NCBI GenBank assembly: GCA_015223225.1
Contig: JADFCQ010000001.1
Coordinates: forward strand, 558,001-622,000
Length of the DNA stretch: 64,000 bases
From: Acetobacteraceae bacterium H6797
GTDB lineage: Bacteria > Pseudomonadota > Alphaproteobacteria > Acetobacterales > Acetobacteraceae
Reading direction: 5' to 3'
Numbering within the stretch: the stretch's first letter is position 1; each line of letters begins with the position of its first letter. The notes under the pieces are model-generated. The model was given only the letters and a program-made list of their open reading frames with translations, did not search any database and was not told where the DNA came from. Below are positions 8,513 to 16,833 of the stretch, piece after piece. The position numbers were made by a program, and so were the translations under genes.

Positions 8513-10585
8513 TTACGCCCTGACGATCAGCGCATCGGCGGCGAGGATGCGTCCGTCGGGCAGGCAGAGCAGCGGATTCACGTCGATCTCCGCGATCTCC
8601 TGCTCGGCGGCCAGCGCCGCCACCCGCGCGACGATGCCTGCAAGCCGCGCCATATCGACCGGTGGCGCGCCACGGAACCCCCGCAGCAGCGCCGCACCTT
8701 TCAGGCTTTCCAGCAGGCGCCGCGCAGCATGCTCGGAGATGGGGGCAAGCCCGAGCGCGACATCGCCCAGCACCTCCACCATCACCCCGCCAAGCCCCGC
8801 AACCACGACCGGCCCGAAGAGCGGATCGCGCCGTGCGCCGACCATGACCTCCACCCCGCGCGGCAGCATCGGCTGCACCAGCACCGAGCGGATGCGCGCG
8901 CCGGGCACCGCCCGCGCCGCATTGGCGAGGCAAGCCGCATGAGCCGCGCGCACCGCCGCCGCATCGCGCAGGTCGAGCGCCACCGCCCCGGCCTCGGTCT
9001 TATGCAGGATATCCGGGCTCTCGACCTTCAGCACCACCGGATAGCCCAGCGCCTCCGCCGCCGCGACGGCCTGTTCCGCATTCTCCACGCGCTCGTCGGG
9101 CACGACGGGAATGCCATAGGCGGCGAGAACGGTCTTGCCCTCAGCCTCCGTCAGCACTTTCCCGCCCGCCGTCAGCAGCTGTGCCGCCGCACTCTTCTCA
9201 TCACCCGAGGCAGAATAAGCGATCTCTGCAACGGGAGGCTCGGCTTGCCAGGCGGCAATCGCCCCCATGCAGCCCCGCATGGTCGAGAAAAGCGCGACAT
9301 GCGGGTGCCGCTCCGCCGCGACCGCGCCTTCAACCTCCCGCAATTCCGACAGCCAGGGCACGCAGAGCAGCTTGCCCTCCTTCGCCGCGATCTCTGCCAG
9401 CACCGGCATGCGCCGCGTGGAGAAGGGATAGGCATAGGTATTGGGATAGAGCAGCGCGCCATAGGCCGGATCGGCCGCCAGTGCGCCCGCGCATTCGCCC
9501 AAAGCCGCCGGATCATTCAGAACTTGCGCGGTGACATCGCAAGGATTGCGCGTCGAGCCGTAATCCGGAATGCGCGCCGCCAGCACGGCCGCCGCCGCCT
9601 CGCCAGGCTGCGGCATGGCCACGCCCGCCGCTTCCGCGGCATCGGCGGCGATCACCCCCGCGCCGCCGGAAGTGCTGATCACCGCAACGCCCGGCCCCGC
9701 CGGCCGCAAAGGCGCCTTGGCGAAGAAGGCCGCCGTCTCGACCAGCAGCCCCAGTTCGTCGACGAGCACCGCCCCCGCCTCGCGCAGCGCCGCGCACCAG
9801 ATGGCATGCCCACCAGCGACGGCGCCCGTATGCGACAGCGCCGCCTCGGCCGCCGCGGCGCTCGCGGCCATCTTATGCGCCACCACGCGCTTGCCCCGCG
9901 CCCCGGCGAGCGCGATGGCCTCCATCAGCCGGCGCGGCGCCGCGAGCCCTTCCAGCACCACCGCGATCGCGGCCGTATCCTCATCCTCGGCGAGAAAGCC
10001 GACGAGATCGGCCGCGTCCACGCCTGCCGCATTGCCCGAGGTCAGCACATGGCTGATGGAGACGCCGCGCTCCATCGCCTGCGCCAGGCCGAAGCCGATG
10101 GCGCCCGATTGGCTCACGATGCCCAAGGCGCGGGTCGCCGGCCGCACCGGCTTCGGCCCGGCCGAAAAGGTCACGCCCGCGCCGCTGATATTGTTGAGGA
10201 AGCCGAGGCAATTGGGGCCCAGCAGCGCCACCCCCGCCTCCCGCGCGCGCGCCGCCAGCGCCGCCTGGCCCGCCGCATCACCCGTCTCGGCATAGCCGGA
10301 AGCAAAGACGACGACACCGCTGGCACCGGCCGCGATGGCCTCTTCAAGCAGCGGCGCGACCGTCTCCTTCGCCGTGGCGATCACCACGCAATCCGGTGCT
10401 TCCGGCAGATCCTTGAGGCTAGGAAAGCAGGTTCGCTCACCGATGGCCTCATATCGCGGATTCACGGGAAACACCCGCCCCTCGAATCCGGCAAGGTTCT
10501 CCAGCACCCGCAGCCCGAAAGCCCCCGGCCTCGGCGAGGCCCCCAGCACCGCGACGGAGCGCGGTTTCAGCAGGCGCGCGAGCAT
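8513..10585 (-). CDS. NDP-forming acyl-CoA synthetase (acetate--CoA ligase family)
   Basis: A 690-residue fused enzyme. The N-terminal CoA-binding Rossmann domain (residues 1-130, with SVAVLGASPRPGAFG) is followed by two succinyl-CoA-ligase-like domains (GASGVVVFASGYAE, LLGPNCLGFLN, ALSHTGAVAGGHA) and a C-terminal ATP-grasp domain from about residue 460 (YPVVLKVESPDILHKTEAGAV). It makes or consumes acyl-CoA with ADP/ATP. Its start overlaps the stop of the upstream CoA-transferase gene, making it the last gene of a three-gene acyl-CoA operon. Confidence 0.92.
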   Translation of the reverse strand: MLARLLKPRSVAVLGASPRPGAFGLRVLENLAGFEGRVFPVNPRYEAIGERTCFPSLKDLPEAPDCVVIATAKETVAPLLEEAIAAGASGVVVFASGYAETGDAAGQAALAARAREAGVALLGPNCLGFLNNISGAGVTFSAGPKPVRPATRALGIVSQSGAIGFGLAQAMERGVSISHVLTSGNAAGVDAADLVGFLAEDEDTAAIAVVLEGLAAPRRLMEAIALAGARGKRVVAHKMAASAAAAEAALSHTGAVAGGHAIWCAALREAGAVLVDELGLLVETAAFFAKAPLRPAGPGVAVISTSGGAGVIAADAAEAAGVAMPQPGEAAAAVLAARIPDYGSTRNPCDVTAQVLNDPAALGECAGALAADPAYGALLYPNTYAYPFSTRRMPVLAEIAAKEGKLLCVPWLSELREVEGAVAAERHPHVALFSTMRGCMGAIAAWQAEPPVAEIAYSASGDEKSAAAQLLTAGGKVLTEAEGKTVLAAYGIPVVPDERVENAEQAVAAAEALGYPVVLKVESPDILHKTEAGAVALDLRDAAAVRAAHAACLANAARAVPGARIRSVLVQPMLPRGVEVMVGARRDPLFGPVVVAGLGGVMVEVLGDVALGLAPISEHAARRLLESLKGAALLRGFRGAPPVDMARLAGIVARVAALAAEQEIAEIDVNPLLCLPDGRILAADALIVRA

Positions 10586-11793
10586 CAGATCGCCTTGGCC
10601 TCGGCCAGCGCATCCAGCGCCGCATCGTCCAGCGCCAGCACCTCGCGCAGCACCTCGCGCGTATGCTGCCCATGCAGCGGCGGCGCGGCACGATATTCCA
10701 CCGGCGTCTCCGAGAAGCGCAGCGGATTGGCCACCATCTCCATCTCGCCCGCCAGCGGATGCGCCATGCGCGTCTTCATCCCGCGATGCACCACCTGCGG
10801 GTCGTCGAACATGCTGCCGAAATCATTGATCGGCCCGGAGGAGACGCCCGCCTCAGAGAGCAGCGCCATCCACTCCCCCGCCGGCCGCGTCGAGAAACGC
10901 GCATTGAGCAATGGCAGCAGCGTGTCCTTATGCGCCATCCGCTGCCGGTTGCTGGCATAGCGCGGATCGCTCCCCGCCTCGGGAATCCCCAGCACGGAAC
11001 AAAGGGAAGCGAATTGCCGGTCATTCCCCACCGCGATCATCAACGGCCTGTCCGAGCAATCGAAAGCCTGCCAAGGGCAGGTGATCTGCGAGGCCGCGCC
11101 CGCCCGCACCGGCATCTTGCCGCTGACGAGGAAGTTCATCGCGATATGCGACTGCGCCCCGATCTGTGCATCCAGCAGCGCAAGGTCGATATGCTGCCCC
11201 TTGCCCGAAACCGTATCGCGATGATGCAGCGCCGCCAGGATCGCGATGATCGCGTAAAAGCCCGCATTGATGTCCGAAACACTATAGCCCACCAAGGCAG
11301 GCTCCGCCGGCGTGCCGGTAATGCTCATCAACCCGCTCATCGCCTGGAAGACGGAATCATAGCCCGGCAGCGCGCTATAAGGCCCCTCCTGCCCATAACC
11401 CGTGATGGAGCAATAGACGAGCCGCGGATTCACCTCGCTCAGCGAGGCATAATCCAGCCCATAGCGCGCGAGCCCGCCCGCCTTGAAATTCTCGATCAGT
11501 ACATCGGATTCCGCGGCCAGCCGCTTCATCAGCGCCTGCCCCTCGGGTTTGCCGATATCGAGCGTCACCGACTTCTTGTTGCGGTTCATCGCGAGATAGG
11601 AGGAGGTCTCGCCCGTCTCCTTCCCGCTCGCATCCTTCTGCGGCAGGCCCAGCCGCCGCACCTCGTCCCCCCCGACCGGATGTTCGATCTTGATGACCTC
11701 GGCACCAAGATCGGCCAGCATCTGCCCGGCCCAGGGCCCGGCGAAGACGCGGCTCATGTCCAGAACGCGGATATTCGGCAAACAGCCCGCCAT
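10585..11793 (-). CDS. CaiB/BaiF family (class III) CoA-transferase
   Basis: A 402-residue family III CoA-transferase, the second in this window. IRVLDMSRVFAGPWAGQ, ENFKAGGLARYGLD and YCSITGYGQEGP match the family, and Asp174 in YSVSDINAGFY is the likely catalytic residue. I placed the start at ATG 11793, where the conserved domain begins; the frame stays open a further 43 codons upstream but that stretch overlaps the preceding gene. Sits between an acyl-CoA dehydrogenase and an acyl-CoA synthetase, so it probably loads CoA onto the acid that the dehydrogenase then oxidises. Confidence 0.92.
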   Translation of the reverse strand: MAGCLPNIRVLDMSRVFAGPWAGQMLADLGAEVIKIEHPVGGDEVRRLGLPQKDASGKETGETSSYLAMNRNKKSVTLDIGKPEGQALMKRLAAESDVLIENFKAGGLARYGLDYASLSEVNPRLVYCSITGYGQEGPYSALPGYDSVFQAMSGLMSITGTPAEPALVGYSVSDINAGFYAIIAILAALHHRDTVSGKGQHIDLALLDAQIGAQSHIAMNFLVSGKMPVRAGAASQITCPWQAFDCSDRPLMIAVGNDRQFASLCSVLGIPEAGSDPRYASNRQRMAHKDTLLPLLNARFSTRPAGEWMALLSEAGVSSGPINDFGSMFDDPQVVHRGMKTRMAHPLAGEMEMVANPLRFSETPVEYRAAPPLHGQHTREVLREVLALDDAALDALAEAKAI

Positions 11794-11803
11794 GATCGCC
11801 CCC

Positions 11804-12967
11804 TCAGCCCTGCAGTTCGAGCACGTTCTTGGCCAGCACCGTGCGCAGGATTTCGCTCGAGCCGCCATAGATCGTGCCGGGCCGCGCCTGGATGAAAAGC
11901 CCCGCCGGATGCAGCGCCGCATTGCCGGAAAGCGGCTCCAGCATCCCCGCTTCCTCGCCCGCCACTTCCATCATCACCTCGGTGATGCGCTGGAACAGCT
12001 CGCTCTGCACGAGCTTCAGCATGGAAGCATCCGCACCCGGCATCTCACCTTTCTTGATCCTGACAACGAAGGTTTCGTAAAGCGCCTTCAGATCCGCCAG
12101 TTCCATGGCAAGCCGGGCGGCAACCTCCTGGAAGGCCTCATCACCCAGCAGGTCCAGCCGCCGCGCCAGCAACCAGAGCTTATCCAATGCATAGGAGGAA
12201 AGTTTCGGCGACCCGATGGCGATGCGCTCGAAGCCGAGCACCGTCTTCGCCATGGTCCAGCCCTGGTTCAGCCCGCCGACGAGATTGTCCTTGGCGACGC
12301 GGACATTGTCGAAGAAGACCTCGCAGAACTCGTCATGCATGTCGATGTTCAGGATCGGCCGCACCGTAATTCCCGGCGCATCCATCGGCGCCAGGAGGAA
12401 GGAGATGCCGGCCTGCTTCTTCACCGTCTTGTCGGTGCGGACCAGCAGGAAAATCCAGTTGGCGTCATTGCCGAGCGTCGTCCAGGTCTTCTGGCCGTTC
12501 AGCACCCATTCGTCGCCATCCAGCTCCGCCGTCATGCGCAGCGCGGCCAGGTCCGACCCCGCATTGGGCTCCGAATAGCCCTGCGCCCAGATATGCTCGC
12601 CCGAGAGGATGCGCGGCAGGAAGAAGCGCTTCTGCTCCTCCGTGCCATGGGCGATCAGCAAAGGGCCGAGCATGATCACGCCGAGGTCGTTCACCCGCGC
12701 GCAGCCATGGCGCTCGAATTCCTCGATCATGATGAGCTGCTTGCCCGCCGACAGCCCCATGCCGCCCCATTCGCGCGGCCAGCCGGGCGCGAGCCAGCCT
12801 TGGGCGGAGAGGGCCATGTACCAGGGCTTGTTCTCGCGGAAATGCAGGCGCTGGCGCGGGTTTCGCAGATGGGGCGGGTAATGCGCCTCCACCCAATCCC
12901 GCACCACCTGCCGGAATTCGGCATCGGGGAGATGGTCGAGCGGCTCTCCAGGGGCGGGGTGACCCAT
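11804..12967 (-). CDS. Acyl-CoA dehydrogenase
   Basis: A 387-residue FAD enzyme of the FadE group. FAD and substrate contacts are visible in WAQGYSEPNAGSDLA and NGQKTWTT, with the C-terminal GTIYGGSSEILR. In medium-chain enzymes the base is a Glu in the motif YEG; here that position is Gly (YGG), so the base may instead be the Glu in LGFERIAIG, as in isovaleryl-CoA dehydrogenase. A strong AAGGAGG precedes the ATG. First gene of the minus-strand acyl-CoA operon, passing electrons to ETF. Confidence 0.92.
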   Translation of the reverse strand: MGHPAPGEPLDHLPDAEFRQVVRDWVEAHYPPHLRNPRQRLHFRENKPWYMALSAQGWLAPGWPREWGGMGLSAGKQLIMIEEFERHGCARVNDLGVIMLGPLLIAHGTEEQKRFFLPRILSGEHIWAQGYSEPNAGSDLAALRMTAELDGDEWVLNGQKTWTTLGNDANWIFLLVRTDKTVKKQAGISFLLAPMDAPGITVRPILNIDMHDEFCEVFFDNVRVAKDNLVGGLNQGWTMAKTVLGFERIAIGSPKLSSYALDKLWLLARRLDLLGDEAFQEVAARLAMELADLKALYETFVVRIKKGEMPGADASMLKLVQSELFQRITEVMMEVAGEEAGMLEPLSGNAALHPAGLFIQARPGTIYGGSSEILRTVLAKNVLELQG

Positions 12968-12998
12968 TCTTCTCCTCCTTGGACCTCTTTATTCTCTA

Positions 12999-13039
12999 TC
13001 AGCTAGCTTATTGACCTTTTATCGGCAACCCACTTAACC
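12999..13039. promoter_or_regulatory. Divergent promoter region with AGGTCA-like box
   Basis: On the plus strand TTGACC (13011-13016), a 17-base spacer and TTAACC (13034-13039) form a plausible promoter for the hydrolase at 13070. On the minus strand the same region reads AGGTCAATAAGCTAGC, close to AGGTCATATAACTAGC at 1272-1287, suggesting a shared operator. Confidence 0.35.
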
Positions 13040-13069
13040 TGCCGCCAAACGATAATCCGGGAGGATCTG

Positions 13070-13918
13070 ATGTATCGACGCACCCTGCTCGCCGGCGCGG
13101 CCTTGGCCGGCATGGCCGACATGACCAAGGCGGGCGCCGCCGAGGCCTGGAAGACGATCCGCCGCCCCGATGGTGGCAATATCGCTTATCTCGTCGAGGG
13201 TAGCGGCCCCACCATCGTCCTCCTCCCCTCCCTCGGCCGCGGCCAGGAGGATTTCGACGGCGTCGCCCCCCTCATCACTAAAGCCGGCTTCCGCTTGCTG
13301 CGCCCCGAGCCGCGCGGCATCGGCGGCTCCAGCCCGGCACCGGACGGCTTCTCGCTGCGTGATCTCGCGGCCGATGTCGCCGCCGTCATCGAGACGGAGA
13401 ACGGCGCCCCCGCTGTCGTCGCCGGCCATGCCTTCGGCAATTGGGTCGCCCGCGTCACCGCCTTCGACCATCCGCGTCTGGTGCGTGGCGTCGCCATGCT
13501 GGCGGCCGTGATGGGCACGGCGATCAACGCCGATATCCGCCGCTCCATCACCGCCAGCGCCGATACCAGCCTGCCCGACGAGGAGCGGCTGAAGCATCTG
13601 GAGCGCGCCTATTTCGCCAAGGGCAATGACCCGCGCGTCTGGCTTCCCGGCTGGCACACGCCCGTCGCGCAGGCCCAGCGTCGCGCCCAGGAAGCCACGA
13701 AGGACAAGGACTGGATCCGCGCCGGCGACCGGCTGCCGACGCTCTATCTCGCCACCAGCGAGGACGCCATCGCGCCCCCGCCGAGCGATGCGGAGCTGAA
13801 GGCCGCCATCGGCCCGCAGGCCCGCCTCGTGGTGATCGAGCGGGCCGGCCATGCCCTGCTGCCGGAACAGCCGGAAGCCACGGCCAAGGCCATCGTGGAT
13901 TTCACGAAAAGCCTCTAG
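13070..13918 (+). CDS. Exported alpha/beta-hydrolase-fold protein with Ala in the nucleophile position
   Basis: A 282-residue alpha/beta-hydrolase-fold protein with an RR-type signal sequence ending near residue 24 (AGA-AEA). The oxyanion region PRGIGGSSPAPDG and a late Asp and His (ERAGHALLPEQPE) resemble active hydrolases, yet the nucleophile elbow reads AGHAFGNW: residue 121 is Ala where hydrolases carry Ser. It may be a non-hydrolytic member or use unusual chemistry. GGGAGG precedes the ATG. The gene ends convergently with, and overlaps by four bases, the serine hydrolase on the other strand. Confidence 0.85.
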   Translation: MYRRTLLAGAALAGMADMTKAGAAEAWKTIRRPDGGNIAYLVEGSGPTIVLLPSLGRGQEDFDGVAPLITKAGFRLLRPEPRGIGGSSPAPDGFSLRDLAADVAAVIETENGAPAVVAGHAFGNWVARVTAFDHPRLVRGVAMLAAVMGTAINADIRRSITASADTSLPDEERLKHLERAYFAKGNDPRVWLPGWHTPVAQAQRRAQEATKDKDWIRAGDRLPTLYLATSEDAIAPPPSDAELKAAIGPQARLVVIERAGHALLPEQPEATAKAIVDFTKSL

Positions 13919-15411
13919 GCTCTTTCGAAGCGCATCACCCGGCTGCGGTTGCCCACCAGCCGAAGCCCGCCTGCCTCAGGGAAGAGGCAGAAGCGCTTCT
14001 CCCATGGCCCGTCCCGCGCCTCGACCAGGAAGCGCCCTTCGCCCAACGGGCGCAGGAGCGCCTCCTGCCGCAAGGGCCCGATGCCCCAGGCGAGCCTGTC
14101 CCGCTCGATGGTGAAGCGCGCGCCCTCGCCGGGGCAGAGCCACTCGCCGCGCAGCGCGGCCGCATCGCCTTCCGGCTTAACGGGCAGGAAATGCCGCGCC
14201 ACATGCCCGATCTCACCCCGAATGGCGCCAGCCTCGGCCCGCAGCCGCATGGGCAGATGCGCCGAAAGCGAGACGGCCCAGCCGTCGCCGCCCTCGAAAA
14301 GCCCTTCCCCCGCGCCGAGATAGGTGGCCGTGCTGCCCTTCACCTCCAGCCAGAAGGGCGTGCCGGGCATGGCGAAGAGCCCCTCCGGCAGGCGTGCCGC
14401 CGGGCGGGGCAGCGCCTCGCCCAGCAGCGCCGCCATCACCTTCTGCGCCAGGCCATAGCTCGCCACATCCTCGCGATTGGCGACCACCACCACGCCCACC
14501 CCGGCCTCGGGAGCCAGGAGCAGATAGGTCTTGTAGCCCACATGCGAGCCGCCATGGCCGATCAGCGCCACCTTGCCCAGCCGATTGCGCGCGAGGCCCA
14601 GCCCATAGCCGGTGGCCCGCCCATCGGCGAGCTGCCGCTCCGCCCCCTGACGCGCCAGCACTCCCTCGCCCGGCCCGCGATCGGCCAGCAGCGACTGCGC
14701 CCAGACCGCGAGCGAACGCGCGCTGCCCGTCAGGCTGCCCGAGGCCGAAAGATGCAGCCCCGCCGTGCCGAGCTGCCAGCCCGCCGCCCCCTTCCAATAA
14801 CCGGGCGCCAGATTCGGCACCGCGTCGAACCAGGTCTCCGGCGCGCGGAAGGCGACACCCAGCCGCCCGCCGATTTCCCGCACGAAATCGTCGAACCCCG
14901 CGCCCTTCCGCGCCAGCAGCGTCTCGACCAGCCGGTAGCCGGTGTTGGAATAGGAGATCTCGCTGCCCGCCGGGAAATTCAGCGCCCCATGCCGGCCCAG
15001 GAAATCCAGCAGCGGCCCCGGCTCGCTCGCCGCATGCACCGAGACGCCCAGCAGCGAGAGCGTCTCGCGCAGATCCGGCAGCCCGCCCGTCATATCCAGC
15101 GCCCGGCCCAGCGTCACCGCCGCCATGAGCACGCTCAGGCCGGGCAGATGCCGCCCCAGCGGCTCCTCCATCACCAGCCCCTCGCGCAGGGCGAGGGCTG
15201 CCAGGAAATGCTTGGTCACGGAGGCATAGCGCACCACGGTATCGCCCGTGAAAGGCGCGAGCGTCGCAAGGCTCTCCACCCCGCCCGCCGCCTCGACGCG
15301 GATGCCCGCCGCGTCGAAAGCCAGGATCGCCCCGCCCGGCGCCAGACCCTCGCCCCATGCGGCCACTTCCGCCTCGGCGCAGGCCGCCGCCGCTCCCCAG
15401 TCCAATGCCAT
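13915..15411 (-). CDS. Serine hydrolase, class C beta-lactamase fold, D-aminopeptidase-like
   Basis: A 498-residue penicillin-recognising enzyme. The catalytic SxxK is SVTK (Ser64, Lys67), the second motif is YSN (Tyr153) and the third is HGG (His285). These positions nearly coincide with those of the D-aminopeptidase DAP, and the protein has a similar length with two extra beta-barrel-like C-terminal domains from about residue 330. It probably cleaves D-amino-acid amides or peptides. No signal peptide is evident. The start at 15411 fits the domain boundary; the longer open frame runs into the adjacent repeat element. Confidence 0.85.
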   Translation of the reverse strand: MALDWGAAAACAEAEVAAWGEGLAPGGAILAFDAAGIRVEAAGGVESLATLAPFTGDTVVRYASVTKHFLAALALREGLVMEEPLGRHLPGLSVLMAAVTLGRALDMTGGLPDLRETLSLLGVSVHAASEPGPLLDFLGRHGALNFPAGSEISYSNTGYRLVETLLARKGAGFDDFVREIGGRLGVAFRAPETWFDAVPNLAPGYWKGAAGWQLGTAGLHLSASGSLTGSARSLAVWAQSLLADRGPGEGVLARQGAERQLADGRATGYGLGLARNRLGKVALIGHGGSHVGYKTYLLLAPEAGVGVVVVANREDVASYGLAQKVMAALLGEALPRPAARLPEGLFAMPGTPFWLEVKGSTATYLGAGEGLFEGGDGWAVSLSAHLPMRLRAEAGAIRGEIGHVARHFLPVKPEGDAAALRGEWLCPGEGARFTIERDRLAWGIGPLRQEALLRPLGEGRFLVEARDGPWEKRFCLFPEAGGLRLVGNRSRVMRFERA

Positions 15412-15464
15412 CTCGAGCCCCCGTTTTGACGCGCCGCGGAAGGGCGCCTTACTGTGAGGGTCAA

Positions 15465-15638
15465 GAGACTGTTTCGTAAAGCTGGCGGCTGAGGCTCCGG
15501 CCAGAGTTTTTCGCGCCAAGGAGGCGGCGGCTTGGCCCGATGCGGTGACATCGGGCCAAGCCGCCAACGATGCTGGCGCGGAAAAGGCTGGCAAGAATGA
15601 CCGCCTGGGCCGACCCGCCAGCTTTACGAAACAGTCTC
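15465..15638. mobile_element. MITE-like palindromic element with 24-bp perfect terminal inverted repeats
   Basis: A 174-bp non-coding element. Its ends are a perfect 24-bp inverted repeat (15465-15488 and 15615-15638) beginning GAGACTGTTTCGTAAAGC. The centre is another perfect 17-bp stem (15526-15542 / 15549-15565) with a 6-base loop, and the arms between are an imperfect palindrome. It is flanked on both sides by CAA (15462-15464 and 15639-15641), a possible 3-bp target duplication. Length, lack of coding and ends resembling IS5-family termini suggest a miniature inverted-repeat element mobilised by an IS encoded elsewhere. Confidence 0.75.
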
Positions 15639-15668
15639 CAAGACCCCTCCCCTGGCCAGACCGGACCC

Positions 15669-16829
15669 ATGCCCATGCAGCACGATTTCGACACCGTCAT
15701 CGACCGTCATGGCACCGGAAGCCTGAAGTGGCAGCGTTACGCGGAGGAAGTGCTGCCCATGTGGGTGGCCGATGCCGATTTCGCGGTCTCCCCCGCCATC
15801 ACCGCCGCCATCCGCGCCCGGCTCGACCACCCCGTCTTCGGCTATGCCTCGGCCGATGCGGGGCTGCGGCAGACCATCGTCACCGCCATGGCCGAGACCT
15901 ATGGTTGGAAGATCGAGCCCGAGCATCTGCTCTTCATCCCCGGCGTGGTCACGGCCTTCAACATGGCGCTCAAGGCGCTGCTCCAGCCCGGCGACGGGGT
16001 GCTGGTGCAGACGCCGGCCTATCCGCCCATTCTCCAGGCCCATCGCAACTGGGGCCTCACCCCCGTCGAACACGTCATGCATCCCGGGCCCCACGGCGAT
16101 TACGCGCTGGACCTCGAGGCTTTCGACGAGGCCGCCGCGGCGTCCCGCGCCTTCCTGCTCTGCAACCCGCATAACCCGACCGGCCGCGTCTTCACCCGCG
16201 CCGAACTGGCGCATATGGCCGAGACCTGCTTGGCGCGCGATCTCATCATCATCGCCGACGAAATCCATTGCGATCTGCTCTTCGACGGGCGGCGGCATAT
16301 CCCCATCGCCTCGCTCTCGCCCGAGATCGCGGCCCGCACCATCACGCTGATGTCCGCGAGCAAGACCTTCAACATCGCCGGCCTTAAGGCCGCCTTCGCG
16401 ATCATCCCGGACAAGGCCCTGCGCGATCGCGTGGCGGCGGCGCATCTCGGCCTGGTCGGCAGCGTGAACGTGCTGGGCCTCGAAGCGACCCGCGCCGCTT
16501 TCGCCGAAGGCACGCCGTGGAAGGATGATCTCGTCGCCTATCTCGAAGGCAATCGCGACTGGCTGGAGGAGGCGGTGCGCAGGCGCCTGCCCGGCATCGC
16601 CTTCCGCAAGCCCGAAGGCACCTATCTCGCCTGGCTCGACTGCAAGGGGATCGGCCTGAACGAGGAGGCCTATGACTTCTTCCTGCGCAAGGCCAAAGTC
16701 GCCTTCAACCCTGGCCCCGAATTCGGCACGCCGGGCCGCGATTTCGTCCGCCTGAATTTCGCCTGCCCCCGCGCGACGCTGGAAGAGGGCGTCGCGCGGA
16801 TGGAGCGGGCAATCAAGGCGCGGCGCTGA
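15669..16829 (+). CDS. MalY/PatB family PLP-dependent C-S lyase / aminotransferase
   Basis: A 386-residue fold-type I PLP enzyme. LPMWVADADFAVSPAI and HPVFGYASADAGLR mark the MalY/PatB branch; NPHNPTGRVFT, IIADEIHCDL and SASKTFNIAGLK carry the cofactor contacts and the Schiff-base lysine. PatB enzymes cleave cystathionine to homocysteine or release thiols from cysteine conjugates, which would suit the sulfur theme of this part of the window. ATG 15669 is preferred; upstream in-frame codons lie in the MITE-like element, whose right end is 30 bases away. Confidence 0.9.
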   Translation: MPMQHDFDTVIDRHGTGSLKWQRYAEEVLPMWVADADFAVSPAITAAIRARLDHPVFGYASADAGLRQTIVTAMAETYGWKIEPEHLLFIPGVVTAFNMALKALLQPGDGVLVQTPAYPPILQAHRNWGLTPVEHVMHPGPHGDYALDLEAFDEAAAASRAFLLCNPHNPTGRVFTRAELAHMAETCLARDLIIIADEIHCDLLFDGRRHIPIASLSPEIAARTITLMSASKTFNIAGLKAAFAIIPDKALRDRVAAAHLGLVGSVNVLGLEATRAAFAEGTPWKDDLVAYLEGNRDWLEEAVRRRLPGIAFRKPEGTYLAWLDCKGIGLNEEAYDFFLRKAKVAFNPGPEFGTPGRDFVRLNFACPRATLEEGVARMERAIKARR

Positions 16830-16833
16830 CGCC

